Shown: in pieces, positions 44,786-53,103 of the stretch
Numbering within the stretch: the stretch's first letter is position 1
Layout: every line of letters begins with the position of its first letter
Origin: Magnetospira sp. QH-2
GTDB taxonomy: Bacteria > Pseudomonadota > Alphaproteobacteria > Rhodospirillales > Magnetospiraceae
Length of the DNA stretch: 64,000 bases
Direction of reading: 5' to 3'
NCBI RefSeq assembly: GCF_000968135.1
Contig: NZ_FO538765.1
Location: 682,001-746,000, forward strand
Translations under genes and position numbers: made by a program
Notes under the pieces: generated by a model
Databases searched by the model: none
What the model was told of the DNA's origin: nothing
What the model saw: the letters and a program-made list of their open reading frames with translations, nothing else

Positions 44786-45634
44786 ATGTCCGAACCTGCC
44801 CCCTTGATGGCTGGTAAGCGCGGCCTGATCATGGGCGTCGCCAATGATCGTTCCATTGCCTGGGCCATTGCCAAAGCTGTTAGCGCCCATGGCGCCGAAC
44901 TGGCCTTTACACACCAAGGCGATGCATTGTTGAAACGCGTCAGACCGCTGGCGGAAAAAGTGGGGTCGGACCTGCTGATTCCCTGCGATGTTTCCGATAT
45001 GGCCGATCTGGATCGCGCCTTTGCCGAGGTCGAGAAGCAATGGGGCAAGCTGGATTTCGTCGTCCATGCCATCGCCTATTCGGACAAGGACGAATTGAAG
45101 GGTCTGTACCTGGATACCAGCCAGGAAAACTTCCAAAAAACCCTGGATATCTCCTGCTATTCCTTTACCGCCGTGTGCCAGCGCGCCGCGCGGCTGATGC
45201 CCGACGGCGGCAGCCTGATCACGCTCAGCTACTATGGCGCCGAACAGGTCATGCCCCATTACAATGTCATGGGTGTCGCCAAGGCCGCCTTGGAAGCCAG
45301 TGTGCGCTATCTGGCCGAGGATCTGGGCCGCAGCAACGTGCGGGTCAATTGCATGTCCGCCGGACCCATGAAGACCCTGGCTGCGTCGGGGATCGGCGAT
45401 TTCCGCTTTATTCTGCGCTGGAACGAACTGAATGCGCCCCTGCGCCGCAACGTCACACAGGACGACGTGGGCAATGCGGGGCTCTATTTGCTCAGCGATC
45501 TGTCGTCGGGGGTTACCGGCGAAGTACATCATGTGGATTCGGGTTATCACGCCGTCGGCATGGTGGCCGTGGACAAGGCGGCGGAGATCGCCGAAATGCT
45601 GGGCGGGTTCCGATCTCAGGACGAGGATCTATAG
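44786..45634 (+). CDS. fabI: Enoyl-[acyl-carrier-protein] reductase (NADH)
   Basis: 282 residues. FabI performs the last reduction of each fatty acid elongation cycle. The divergent SDR nucleotide motif GKRGLIMGVANDRSIAWAIA and the catalytic Tyr159...Lys166 pair (HYNVMGVAK) are in the FabI arrangement. The C-terminal region has SGVTGEVHHVDSGYHAVGM. The AAAGAGG Shine-Dalgarno sequence supports the ATG at 44786. It is followed 3 bp later by aroC, an arrangement seen in several alphaproteobacteria. Confidence 0.96.
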   Translation: MSEPAPLMAGKRGLIMGVANDRSIAWAIAKAVSAHGAELAFTHQGDALLKRVRPLAEKVGSDLLIPCDVSDMADLDRAFAEVEKQWGKLDFVVHAIAYSDKDELKGLYLDTSQENFQKTLDISCYSFTAVCQRAARLMPDGGSLITLSYYGAEQVMPHYNVMGVAKAALEASVRYLAEDLGRSNVRVNCMSAGPMKTLAASGIGDFRFILRWNELNAPLRRNVTQDDVGNAGLYLLSDLSSGVTGEVHHVDSGYHAVGMVAVDKAAEIAEMLGGFRSQDEDL

Positions 45635-45637
45635 GGC

Positions 45638-46711
45638 ATGTCCGGGAATGGCTTCGGCCATCTATTTCGATTCACCACCTTTGGTGAGAGCCATGGACCG
45701 GGCATCGGTCTGGTGGTTGATGGAGTGCCGCCCCGGCTGCCATTGAGCGAAGCCGACATTCAACATTGGCTGGACAAGCGTCGCCCGGGAACCTCGCGAT
45801 TCGTCACCCAGCGCCGCGAGCCCGATACGGTGGAAATCCTGTCCGGTGTGTTCGAAAATCAAACCACCGGCACCCCCATCGGCCTGTTGATCCGCAATCA
45901 GGATATGCGCTCCAAGGACTACGGCGACATCATGAACGTGTTCCGTCCGGGGCACGCGGACTATACCTATTTTACCAAGTATGGCATCCGCGATTATCGC
46001 GGTGGTGGACGTTCCTCGGCACGCGAGACCGCCTGTCGGGTGGCCGCCGGAGCCATTGCCCGCAAAGTATTGGGCGATGGCATTTCCATCCGTGGCGCGG
46101 TGGTGCAGATCGGCGCAAACGCCATCGACGCGGCCCGGTGGAACTGGGACGAAGTGGAGCGCAATCCCTTTTGGTGCCCCGATTCCGCCGCCGCCGAACG
46201 TTGGGAAGTTTATCTGGACGACATCCGCAAGAAGGGGTCTTCCATCGGTGCCGTGGTCGAAGTCACCGCCAGCGGCGTACCGGCCGGTTGGGGCGCGCCG
46301 GTCTACGACAAGCTCGATTCCGATCTGGCCAAGGCCTTGATGAGCATCAACGCGGTCAAGGGCGTGGAGATCGGCGCTGGTTTCGATGCCGCCAAGCTCA
46401 CCGGTGAGGAAAACGCCGACGAAATGCGCATGGTGGATGGCAAAGTCGCCTTCGATTCCAACAATGCCGGTGGAATCTTGGGCGGTCTGTCGTCGGGGCA
46501 AGACATCGTCTGTCGTATTGCTGTTAAGCCCACAAGCTCCATTCTCACCCCCCGCCACACGGTGGATGTTTGGGGCGAGGAGGCGGAGGTGGTGACCAAG
46601 GGCCGCCATGATCCCTGTGTGGGAATCCGGGCAGTCCCGGTGGCCGAAGCCATGGTGGCTTGCACCTTGGCTGACCACATGATGCGCCATCGGGCGCAAT
46701 GTGGCACATAG
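45638..46711 (+). CDS. aroC: Chorismate synthase
   Basis: 357 residues. AroC converts EPSP to chorismate with reduced FMN, the last common step of aromatic amino acid synthesis. The three family signatures are visible: [42 protein letters not shown] and [17 protein letters not shown]. The [14 protein letters not shown] and GGILGG segments shape the FMN site. It lies 3 bp after fabI, so the two are co-transcribed. Length is normal. Confidence 0.97.
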   Translation: MSGNGFGHLFRFTTFGESHGPGIGLVVDGVPPRLPLSEADIQHWLDKRRPGTSRFVTQRREPDTVEILSGVFENQTTGTPIGLLIRNQDMRSKDYGDIMNVFRPGHADYTYFTKYGIRDYRGGGRSSARETACRVAAGAIARKVLGDGISIRGAVVQIGANAIDAARWNWDEVERNPFWCPDSAAAERWEVYLDDIRKKGSSIGAVVEVTASGVPAGWGAPVYDKLDSDLAKALMSINAVKGVEIGAGFDAAKLTGEENADEMRMVDGKVAFDSNNAGGILGGLSSGQDIVCRIAVKPTSSILTPRHTVDVWGEEAEVVTKGRHDPCVGIRAVPVAEAMVACTLADHMMRHRAQCGT

Positions 46712-46802
46712 AGAGAACTCAGGACCAATCGGTTAAGCGAGGCTCCCCTTCGCCCATAAAGGATGACTAAATTAACAATAATATAATGTTTTTAAAAATA
46801 TA

Positions 46803-46831
46803 TTGACACCTTTAAAAATGTTATTTACTAT
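46803..46831 (+). promoter_or_regulatory. Sigma70 promoter in an AT-rich patch upstream of the rhodanese gene
   Basis: TTGACA (46803-46808) is followed by a 17-base spacer and then TACTAT (46826-46831). It sits in an ~85-base AT-rich patch (46762-46850) unlike the surrounding GC-rich DNA, with a predicted start near 46838 and a 55-nt leader. The AT-rich DNA could also act as an UP element. Confidence 0.65.
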
Positions 46832-46892
46832 GTATTACACAAACAAAGGCTAGTTATCCGGCCCGTTGGGTCGGTCAGGAAAGATTCGAGCG

Positions 46893-47225
46893 ATGTTGCA
46901 AAAAACCGAATGGGCCATTGAGGAAGTAGACGCGCCGACGGTCAATCGCTGGCTGGACGCGGGGAATGCCGTTTTGGTGGATGTCCGCGAAACCAACGAA
47001 TTTGAAGCCGAGCGGATCGGTGGCGCTTTTTTGATGCCTCTTTCCATGTTCGAAGGCGATCGCTTCCCGGTGTTGTCTGACAAGACGGTGGTTTTGCATT
47101 GTGCGGTGGGCAAGCGTTCCGCCGTGGCGGCCAAGCAGCTTTTGCAGGCCGGCCACGCGCGTGCGGTCCATATGGTTGGCGGCTTGAATGCCTGGAAGGA
47201 CGCGGGCCTGCCGACCGAATCATGA
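46893..47225 (+). CDS. Rhodanese-like sulfurtransferase domain protein
   Basis: 110 residues, a single rhodanese domain. VLVDVRETNEFEAERIGGAFLMPL is the typical N-terminal part, and the active-site loop is LHCAVGKRS with catalytic Cys70. Small cytoplasmic rhodaneses carry persulfide sulfur; the partner is unknown. The ATG at 46893 has AGGAAAG upstream and is preferred to a TTG at 46866. It has its own promoter and a strong terminator, so it is a single-gene unit. Confidence 0.9.
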   Translation: MLQKTEWAIEEVDAPTVNRWLDAGNAVLVDVRETNEFEAERIGGAFLMPLSMFEGDRFPVLSDKTVVLHCAVGKRSAVAAKQLLQAGHARAVHMVGGLNAWKDAGLPTES

Positions 47226-47273
47226 TTTAGGGCGTTCACGCATTATCTCTGCTCAGTGAACACACCTCGACTT

Positions 47274-47308
47274 GGCCGTGCTTCCTTCGGGAACACGGCC
47301 ATTTTTTT
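47274..47308 (+). terminator. Rho-independent terminator of the rhodanese gene
   Basis: GGCCGTG (47274-47280) pairs with CACGGCC (47294-47300), extended by TTCC/GGAA around a TTCG tetraloop with one bulged C. A run of seven T follows. It is immediately next to the inverted-repeat element starting at 47311. Confidence 0.88.
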
Positions 47309-47310
47309 AA

Positions 47311-47673
47311 AGCTTTTCGCGTTTAATATGACCCATTGTGATGGTCTCCGGTGAGTCGAACCGCCAGGAAAGGTCCTGAAAGCGATGCGGCGCATCGGTG
47401 AGGGAGCTTGACGCCGCGGGCGGCCACCGGAGGCCACCCTGCGGGCCGATCCTTTTGCCTAGATCACGTCATGTTTGATCGGATTCGATCAAACATGAAA
47501 AACGTGATCGATTCCAATAAGGTCGCGCGTGTCTAGCGGGTCCGATTGGACCCGACACGCGCTAAGGGGAGCGTCGCGACCCTTGACCGTAGCCCCGCTA
47601 CGCCCTGCGCGCCGCTCCTGCCCCTGAGGCAAAATGATTCGGTCACAATGGGTCATATTATACGCGAAAGACT
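47311..47673. mobile_element. 363-bp non-coding element with 31-bp inverted ends and TTAA flanks
   Basis: The left end 47311-47341 and the reverse complement of 47643-47673 match at 28 of 31 bases (core TAATATGACCCATTGTGA). TTAA flanks both sides (47307-47310 and 47674-47677), as in a 4-bp YTAR target duplication. No convincing gene lies inside. It contains a full 105-bp palindromic repeat (47460-47564) and GC-rich hairpins such as GTAGCCCCGCTAC near 47590. The right TTAA includes the arfB stop codon. A MITE-like nature is inferred; I cannot tell whether a transposase elsewhere recognises it. Confidence 0.68.
47460..47564 (-). repeat. 105-bp palindromic repeat, complete copy 1
   Basis: Starts TAGATCACGTC and ends GACACGCGCTA on plus. 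Its reverse complement equals 55522-55626 at all but one base. It contains two nested palindromes: one around TTTGATCGGATTCGATCAAA inside ATCACGT...ACGTGAT, and one around GGGTCCGATTGGACCC inside GCGTGTC...GACACGC, joined by CGATTCCAATAAGGTCG. It sits inside the 363-bp element at 47311-47673. Confidence 0.9.
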
Positions 47674-48096
47674 TTAATCGAAATGACGAACGCGGCCGCG
47701 ATTCTTTTTGATCTGGGCGGTCTTTTTCTTGCGTTCCAAACGGCGCTCCTTGACCCCGGCGCTGGGCCGGGTGGGGCGCCGATATTTGGGCGGTTTGGCG
47801 GCCGTACGGATCAACTCGATCAGCCGCTGTTTGGCTTCCTCACGATTACGCTCGCGGCTGCGATGAGTATCGACAGTCAGCACGATGACCCCGTCGCGGG
47901 TCATGCGTCGTCCGGCAAGGGTGGCCAGGCGGCGATAGACCGCATGGGGCAGGGTCGGACAATGGGCGGCATCGAAGCGGAGTTGCACCGCCGTGGAGAC
48001 CTTGTTGACATTCTGACCGCCGGGACCCGAGGCCCGGATGAAGCGCTCATTGATTTCGTCATCGGCAAGGATGATGGTTTCCGTTATGGAGATCAT
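47674..48096 (-). CDS. arfB: Alternative ribosome-rescue factor ArfB (YaeJ)
   Basis: 140 residues. ArfB is a peptidyl-tRNA hydrolase that frees stalled ribosomes at the ends of truncated mRNAs. The catalytic GGQ motif is in SGPGGQNVNK (residues 26-28), and the C-terminal tail is strongly basic (VKERRLERKKKTAQIKKNRGRVRHFD), as needed to enter the mRNA channel. There is no RF domain for codon reading. The start MISITETI at 48096 is 13 bp after the ArsR gene, so they are co-transcribed. Its TAA stop lies in the flank of the inserted element. Confidence 0.93.
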   Translation of the reverse strand: MISITETIILADDEINERFIRASGPGGQNVNKVSTAVQLRFDAAHCPTLPHAVYRRLATLAGRRMTRDGVIVLTVDTHRSRERNREEAKQRLIELIRTAAKPPKYRRPTRPSAGVKERRLERKKKTAQIKKNRGRVRHFD

Positions 48097-48109
48097 GGCA
48101 ATAGAACCG

Positions 48110-48424
48110 TCAGCAGCCAGTCTTGGTGATAGCGCAGGTGCCACCAGCGCAGCATTCATCGGTGAGAAAGCCCAGGAGGCTGTCCATTACCCCATAGTCG
48201 GCCCGGCAGACCAGCTCCCGCCCATTGCGTTCCTGGATCACCAATCCGGCGCGCACCAGATGGGCCAGATGATGCGACAGGGTGGAAGGAGGGATGTCCA
48301 GCGCCCGACGCAGGTCCCCCACCACCAGGCCCTGTTCTCCGGCTTTCACCAACAGGCGATAGACGGACAAACGGGTGGCGTTGCCCAAGGCTTCCAGACG
48401 ATTGGCGGCGGTATCGGTATCCAT
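48110..48424 (-). CDS. ArsR-family transcriptional regulator
   Basis: 104 residues with one winged helix-turn-helix (LVVGDLRRALDIPPSTLSHHLAHLVRAGLVIQERNG). The C-terminal tail has four cysteines (ECCAGGTC and KTGC), which could sense metal(loid)s or thiols, though not in the classic ELCVCDL position. It sits upstream of arfB in the same direction. No arsenic or metal efflux gene is adjacent, so the target is unclear. Confidence 0.88.
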   Translation of the reverse strand: MDTDTAANRLEALGNATRLSVYRLLVKAGEQGLVVGDLRRALDIPPSTLSHHLAHLVRAGLVIQERNGRELVCRADYGVMDSLLGFLTDECCAGGTCAITKTGC

Positions 48425-48486
48425 GGGTTGAAGGTAGGCGGATCGCTTGCCTGCGTCAACGATGCTTCCGGAAGCATGGAATTATG

Positions 48487-49416
48487 TCAAAAGGCCACAT
48501 CCGCCAGCAAAGGCTTGTGATCAGACCCCAGATCGGGACCGGCGGACAGGACGCGAACCTGGGCGCCATCCCGCCCAAAAAAGTGGTCGATGGGAATGCC
48601 CGGAAGCAACCACCCGCTGGGCCATGACCAAAGAACGGATCCCGATGCAAGGAGCCGGTTTTGTGACAGCAGATCCCGATAGAGCGGCGACCAGGGGGTG
48701 GCATTGAAGTCGCCGCCGATCACCAACGGCCCCTTGATCCGGTCAAGAGCCATTTTCAAGGCGGCCAGTTGAATTTCACGGCGCTGGAATTTCTCATGGG
48801 AGACCGGTGGTTCCAGGTGAGTGTTTAGGATTGTCAGCCCGCCGCCATTGTTCCCAACGGACTGGACGGACAAGGTGAAAAAATTGGCCGTCTGATTTTG
48901 GGTGACCACTTCGTTGATCAATGGGTGCTTGGACAGAATGGCGAGCCCCCAGTACGATGGATGCGGCCGAATGGCTTGATGGGGATAGCTGTCCTTGAGC
49001 GATTCCAGAAATGGAAGATGGGAGGGTGTGACCTCCTGAAGCAGGACCCAATCGGCTTGCGTCTCCCGGATCCAGTCGGCTGTTGCTTCGCCATGGCGAG
49101 CGGTCAGGTTCAAGTTGAAGGATAGCAGCTTGTCGGAAGGGGCGGACGACGTGACCGGGGGACCGTTGATCCCATTTACGATCACGAAACCGTTGGCGAT
49201 ACTCAAAAGAATCATCCCCATCGCCCAGTACCGGCCGCGGCTCAGCCCGAACAGGACAGCCAGGACAAGGCCCACGACGGCGTACTGAAGCGGAAAATGG
49301 ACCAGCAGGTTCAAGGGGAACTGAGGAGGTCGAAAAAAGACCACGAGGGTAGCGAACAAGAGACCGTAGCCCGCGACGAGCAACAAGAGTGAACCGGCCC
49401 TTCCGCCCTTGTTCAC
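48487..49416 (-). CDS. Endonuclease/exonuclease/phosphatase (EEP) family membrane protein
   Basis: 309 residues. Two to three N-terminal membrane helices (about 9-28, 34-57 and 63-80) are followed by a periplasmic EEP domain (about 95-309). Motifs are LSFNLNL, LLQEV (metal-binding Glu), LNTHLEPP, IGGDFNATPWSP and GSDHKPLLADV, the full DNase I-like catalytic set. Such proteins are phosphodiesterases or lipid phosphatases; the substrate is unknown. It starts at GTG with a 4-bp overlap with the upstream small gene. Confidence 0.85.
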   Translation of the reverse strand: MNKGGRAGSLLLLVAGYGLLFATLVVFFRPPQFPLNLLVHFPLQYAVVGLVLAVLFGLSRGRYWAMGMILLSIANGFVIVNGINGPPVTSSAPSDKLLSFNLNLTARHGEATADWIRETQADWVLLQEVTPSHLPFLESLKDSYPHQAIRPHPSYWGLAILSKHPLINEVVTQNQTANFFTLSVQSVGNNGGGLTILNTHLEPPVSHEKFQRREIQLAALKMALDRIKGPLVIGGDFNATPWSPLYRDLLSQNRLLASGSVLWSWPSGWLLPGIPIDHFFGRDGAQVRVLSAGPDLGSDHKPLLADVAF

Positions 49417-49607
49417 ACCTCGACCTCGCCCAAGGCCCGATAGAGAGACTGCAAACAGGGACCGGCGGTTTCATCACCTTCCTTGGCCCGCCGTTCCATG
49501 ACCCGCACACAGGCTTCGGCGATGGCATTTAATTCGCTGGAGGTCAGCCCGTCCAGAAAGGCCTTGGGATTGCGTCTCATGCTAACGATAAAGGGATTGT
49601 CGTTCAC
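49413..49607 (-). CDS. Small uncharacterised protein (64 aa)
   Basis: A soluble, helical 64-residue protein (NDNPFIVSMRRNPKAFLDGLTSSELNAIAEACVRVMERR...). It starts at GTG and overlaps both neighbours by 4 bp, which supports it being a real coding gene in a three-gene operon with the small membrane protein upstream and the EEP protein downstream. I do not recognise the family. Confidence 0.65.
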   Translation of the reverse strand: MNDNPFIVSMRRNPKAFLDGLTSSELNAIAEACVRVMERRAKEGDETAGPCLQSLYRALGEVEV

Positions 49608-49837
49608 GTCCTGGAGCCTCCGGATTGGGTCGCGAGTCGCAGGGCCTTAAGGCCAAGCAAGATCCACGGCGTGCCATGCAACAGCAGGTCAAAAATGTCA
49701 AGAGGGCGGCTTAGCTCACCGGCCATGAGCATTTTCAGTTTTTCCCATACATGGGGTTCGGGCGTAAATGGGGCCAGGCCGAGGGTCAGCGCGGCAATGA
49801 AGAGAATGCCTATGGGCAGGCGGTCAATGAAAGTCAT
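49604..49837 (-). CDS. Small two-helix membrane protein (77 aa)
   Basis: Two hydrophobic segments (about 6-24 and 53-70) flank the conserved-looking segment PFTPEPHVWEKLKMLMAGELSRPLDIFDLLLHG. Similar small proteins in proteobacteria are often labelled 'RND transporter' for historical reasons, with no proven role. The ATG at 49837 is chosen since it begins MTFIDRLPIGIL. It is the first gene of the operon leading to the EEP protein. Confidence 0.7.
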   Translation of the reverse strand: MTFIDRLPIGILFIAALTLGLAPFTPEPHVWEKLKMLMAGELSRPLDIFDLLLHGTPWILLGLKALRLATQSGGSRT

Positions 49838-49917
49838 GGCAGGCTCGTTTTTTTGGGACCGGTCGAATCCGGCGATCAAGGCGGACCAAGCTATACTGGT
49901 TTCGAAAGCAGGTGACC

Positions 49918-50790
49918 ATGTTCGATCTATTGCTCTATGGAATTGTCGTTGGCAGCTGGGGCACGTCCTGGCTGGCCATCCAGTATCAATTGGGCAGCGT
50001 GGCGCCGGAAGCCTCGCTGGTTTACCGCTTCGCGCTGGCGGCTCTGGTCATGCTGCTTTTTTGTGTAGTGGCGCGCCAATCCCTGAAATTTCGCCTAGCG
50101 TTCCATGGCCGTTTTGCCCTGCAGGGACTGTTGTTGTTCTGTGTCAACTACTGGCTCATTTACCTGGGGTCGCGGGATCTGACCAGTGGTCTTGTGGCCA
50201 TTGGATTTTCCACCTTGCCCCTGTGGAGTCTCTTTCTGGGCGCGCTGTTCTTCGAAAAAGCCTTGGAACGCCAGGTGCTGATTGGCGCCTTGGTCGGTCT
50301 GGTGGGGCTATGTCTGGTTTTCTGGCCGGAAATCGAACAGGCGAACCCGACCCGGCAAATGACAGCGATGATCCTGGTGATTCTTGGCACCCTTTCCGCT
50401 TCGACCGGACTCTTGCTCGCTGGAGAAAACAAGCAACGGGGGCTGCCGGTGGTGCAAGGCAATGCCCTGGCCATGGCCTATGGGGCACTGTTCTGTGTTG
50501 CTTTGGTCACCCTTCGCGGGGTGCCGTTCCATTTCGATTGGGCCCCGGGGTATGTGATGTCGCTGTTGTTTCTTTCATTGATCTCCACGGTGGTCGCCTT
50601 TGCCGCCTACCTGACCTTGGTGCGGCGTATCGGGGCCGGGCGAGCGGCCTATGCCAGCGTGTTGTTTCCGCTGATTGCGCTGGCGCTTTCCAGTTGGGTC
50701 GAGGGCTACCAATGGAGCCTGCCCGCCGTCGTGGGGGTGGTCATGGTATTGGCCGGAAACATGCTGGTCATGAGGCGGCGAACCTCATAA
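49918..50790 (+). CDS. EamA/DMT-family transporter
   Basis: 290 residues with ten membrane helices made of two EamA repeats (about 3-135 and 148-285). The first repeat has GSWGTSWLAIQYQLGSVAPEASLVYRFALAALVML and the second LILGTLSASTGLLLAGENKQRG. Family members export amino acids or other metabolites; the substrate is unknown. The ATG at 49918 has AGGTGA just upstream; a GTG at 49912 is also in frame. Confidence 0.88.
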   Translation: MFDLLLYGIVVGSWGTSWLAIQYQLGSVAPEASLVYRFALAALVMLLFCVVARQSLKFRLAFHGRFALQGLLLFCVNYWLIYLGSRDLTSGLVAIGFSTLPLWSLFLGALFFEKALERQVLIGALVGLVGLCLVFWPEIEQANPTRQMTAMILVILGTLSASTGLLLAGENKQRGLPVVQGNALAMAYGALFCVALVTLRGVPFHFDWAPGYVMSLLFLSLISTVVAFAAYLTLVRRIGAGRAAYASVLFPLIALALSSWVEGYQWSLPAVVGVVMVLAGNMLVMRRRTS

Positions 50791-50835
50791 ACTCCGCGCC
50801 CGGGATGTTCATGATCGTTTCCGGAGGAGCCCCGC

Positions 50836-51330
50836 ATGCAAGACTACTTCGTGACCCTGGCCCGTTACAACGCTTGGGCCAACGCCCGTTTGTGCAATGC
50901 CTGCGCCGATTTGCCGCGCGAGGAAATCACCAAGGAGCGCCAGGCCTTTTTCGGCTCCATTCTGGGCACACTCAACCACTTGCTGGTGGGCGAAAAGATC
51001 TGGTTGGCCCGCCTGGAGGCCATGGATTCAGGGATATCGCGTCTCGATGAGACACTGCACAGTGAATTTGTCGACCTGCGTCAGGCGCGCGAGGAGCAGG
51101 ACCGGCTATTGATCACCTACACGGAAAACCTGACCGATGACATTCTGGCCGGGGACGTGCGATACCGCGCCACCTCCGGCGAAGAAATGCACACTCCGGT
51201 CAAGTTTGTCCTGGCCCACCTATTCAATCACGGCACCCATCACCGGGGCCAGGTTCATGACATGCTGACCCAGGTGCCATCGGTGCCGCCACCGCTGGAT
51301 TTGATCTATTACCTGCGGGAAATGGCCTAA
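50836..51330 (+). CDS. DinB-family metal-binding protein
   Basis: 164 residues, four-helix bundle. The metal-binding histidines can be placed at His48 (LNHLLVGEKIW), His132 and His136 (HLFNHGTHHRGQ), the usual triad. Members include thiol-dependent transferases and proteins of unknown role. The start has GGAGG upstream. Its stop codon TAA is part of the CTAA that borders a repeat fragment at 51331. Confidence 0.9.
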   Translation: MQDYFVTLARYNAWANARLCNACADLPREEITKERQAFFGSILGTLNHLLVGEKIWLARLEAMDSGISRLDETLHSEFVDLRQAREEQDRLLITYTENLTDDILAGDVRYRATSGEEMHTPVKFVLAHLFNHGTHHRGQVHDMLTQVPSVPPPLDLIYYLREMA

Positions 51331-51400
51331 CGCCTGTCGGGTCTGATCGGACCCGTTGGACAGTCGCGACTTTGTTGGATCCGATCAAACACGAAAGACC
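51331..51400. repeat. Internally deleted copy of the 105-bp palindromic repeat
   Basis: CCTGTCGGGTC, ATCGGACCCG and GCGAC match the first half of the 55522 element. GGATCCGATCAAACACG then matches its second half directly, so the middle (about 30 bp) is missing. It fills exactly the space between two convergent stop codons, bounded by CTAA (51327-51330) and TTAA (51401-51404). Confidence 0.7.
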
Positions 51401-51841
51401 TTAAGGCCGCAAATAAGACCAGCCCGCTTCCTGACGCTCCATCAGATGCACCACGCCTGCCGGGACCATTTTGGCCTGGGGCATCAGGACCACGTCCTTA
51501 CCGGCTTTCTTACTCATTTTGCGGTGGGTATTGCCGCAGGCCATGAAGCCCACGTTGTCATAATTCTCGCCAAAGCTCTTGATCCGCGCGGCGACGGGCG
51601 AATCCGCCGTCAGCATCTTCAGTCCGGGGCCATAGGCAACGAGCTCAACGGCGATATCCTCGCCTTTTTCCTGATAGTAGGCGATGACGTTGGAGGCATT
51701 ATTCAAGGCCAGGTTCATGCGCGCCTTGTCGTTCTCGTCCACATGGATGACCAGCTTGTGGGCCATGTCGGCGGCAAGGACGGGGGTCGCGAACAGCATG
51801 GCGGCGACGAGCCATGCCGAAAGACGAATTATAGGTTTCAT
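51401..51841 (-). CDS. Exported DsrE/F-like family protein
   Basis: 146 residues. A Sec signal peptide (KPIIRLSAWLVAAMLFATPVLA) precedes a DsrE-like fold (HKLVIHVDENDKARMNLALNNASNVIAYYQ...VELVAYGPGLKML). One cysteine (FMACGNT) is in the position often used for sulfur transfer in this superfamily. A periplasmic sulfur-related role is possible but not shown. It is convergent with the DinB gene across a repeat fragment. Confidence 0.85.
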   Translation of the reverse strand: MKPIIRLSAWLVAAMLFATPVLAADMAHKLVIHVDENDKARMNLALNNASNVIAYYQEKGEDIAVELVAYGPGLKMLTADSPVAARIKSFGENYDNVGFMACGNTHRKMSKKAGKDVVLMPQAKMVPAGVVHLMERQEAGWSYLRP

Positions 51842-52023
51842 GATGTGAAATTCCTCCCAAGGGTTTTTTGTGCCGGTAGTATGTGGTTATTTCCCATTCG
51901 TTCACAAGTGCAACGGGTGAGAACGGCCCCGACCAACTGAGGCCTTCCGTTTGGCGGTTTCTACGGGTAAAAGGTGCGTCGAATGGCCTGCGACGCCGAA
52001 GATCAGAAAGAAAGAGAGCGACC

Positions 52024-53103
52024 ATGGACAACCTGGATCAATTGCGGTCCGATCTGCTGACCTCGGTGGAGGAAGCGACCGACCTGAAAGCCCTGGACGA
52101 GGTACGAGTCTCGGCCCTGGGCAAGAAGGGCGCCATCTCCGGCCTGATGAAGGGCCTGGGCGGCATGGATCCGGAGCAGCGCAAGGCCACCGGCCAGGCG
52201 CTTAACTTGGTCAAAAACGAGATCGCCGAGGCCATCGAACGGCGCAAGGAGACTCTGGCTGATGCGGAACTGGATGCCCGCCTGGCCGAGGAACGCATCG
52301 ATGTTTCCCTGCCGGTCCGCGAAGAACCCCAAGGCTCCATCCATCCCCTGAGCCAGACCATCGACGAGGTGGTGGCGATCTTTGGCGAGATGGGCTTCAC
52401 CGTTGCCGAAGGGCCGGACATCGAGGTGGACTGGTACAATTTCGGCGCCCTCAACATTCCGCCCGAGCACCCGGCGCGGCAAGAGCACGACACTTTCTAT
52501 CTGCCCAACGAGACCGAGGACGGTCAGCGCACGGTGTTGCGCACCCATACCTCGCCGGTGCAGATCCGCACCATGCTCAAGCAGAAACCGCCGATCCGGG
52601 TGATCTGCCCCGGGCGCACCTACCGCTGTGACTACGACGCCACCCATTCGCCCATGTTCAATCAGGTGGAAGGTCTGGTCATCGACGAGAAGACTCACAT
52701 GGGTCACCTGAAGGGCTGCCTGATCGATTTCTGCCGCGCCTATTTCGGCACCGACGATCTGCCGGTGCGCTTCCGGCCCAGCTATTTCCCGTTCACCGAA
52801 CCCTCGGCGGAAGTGGACATCGGCTGTACCCGAGAGGGCGGTGAGTTCAAGATCGGCCATGGCGACGACTGGCTGGAAATTCTCGGCTCCGGCATGGTCA
52901 ATCCGGCGGTGCTGGAAAACTGTGGCATCGATTCCACCAAGTACCAGGGCTTCGCCTTCGGGGTTGGGTTGGAGCGGTTGGCCATGCTCAAGTACGGCAT
53001 TCCCGATCTGCGCACCTTCTATGAAAGCGATCTGCGCTGGCTGAAACACTACGGGTTCGCGGCCTTGGACGTGCCCAGCATGACCGGAGGGCTGAGCCGA
53101 TGA
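52024..53103 (+). CDS. pheS: Phenylalanine--tRNA ligase alpha subunit
   Basis: 359 residues. The catalytic subunit of the (alpha-beta)2 synthetase. It has the N-terminal coiled coil ([36 protein letters not shown]) and the class II core with motif 2 [30 protein letters not shown] and motif 3 [14 protein letters not shown]. The ATG at 52024 is preceded by GAAAGAGAG. The gene overlaps pheT by 4 bp. In many bacteria infC-rpmI-rplT lies directly upstream; here it does not. Confidence 0.97.
   Translation: MDNLDQLRSDLLTSVEEATDLKALDEVRVSALGKKGAISGLMKGLGGMDPEQRKATGQALNLVKNEIAEAIERRKETLADAELDARLAEERIDVSLPVREEPQGSIHPLSQTIDEVVAIFGEMGFTVAEGPDIEVDWYNFGALNIPPEHPARQEHDTFYLPNETEDGQRTVLRTHTSPVQIRTMLKQKPPIRVICPGRTYRCDYDATHSPMFNQVEGLVIDEKTHMGHLKGCLIDFCRAYFGTDDLPVRFRPSYFPFTEPSAEVDIGCTREGGEFKIGHGDDWLEILGSGMVNPAVLENCGIDSTKYQGFAFGVGLERLAMLKYGIPDLRTFYESDLRWLKHYGFAALDVPSMTGGLSR

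Noticed and set aside
47342-47642. Small RNA or riboswitch inside the 363-bp element
   Set aside because: Several GC-rich hairpins are present, but I see no promoter or known RNA motif; the inverted ends and repeat content explain the region better.
51842-52023. Phe-rich leader peptide/attenuator for pheST
   Set aside because: I found no short frame with clustered Phe codons followed by a terminator hairpin in this gap.
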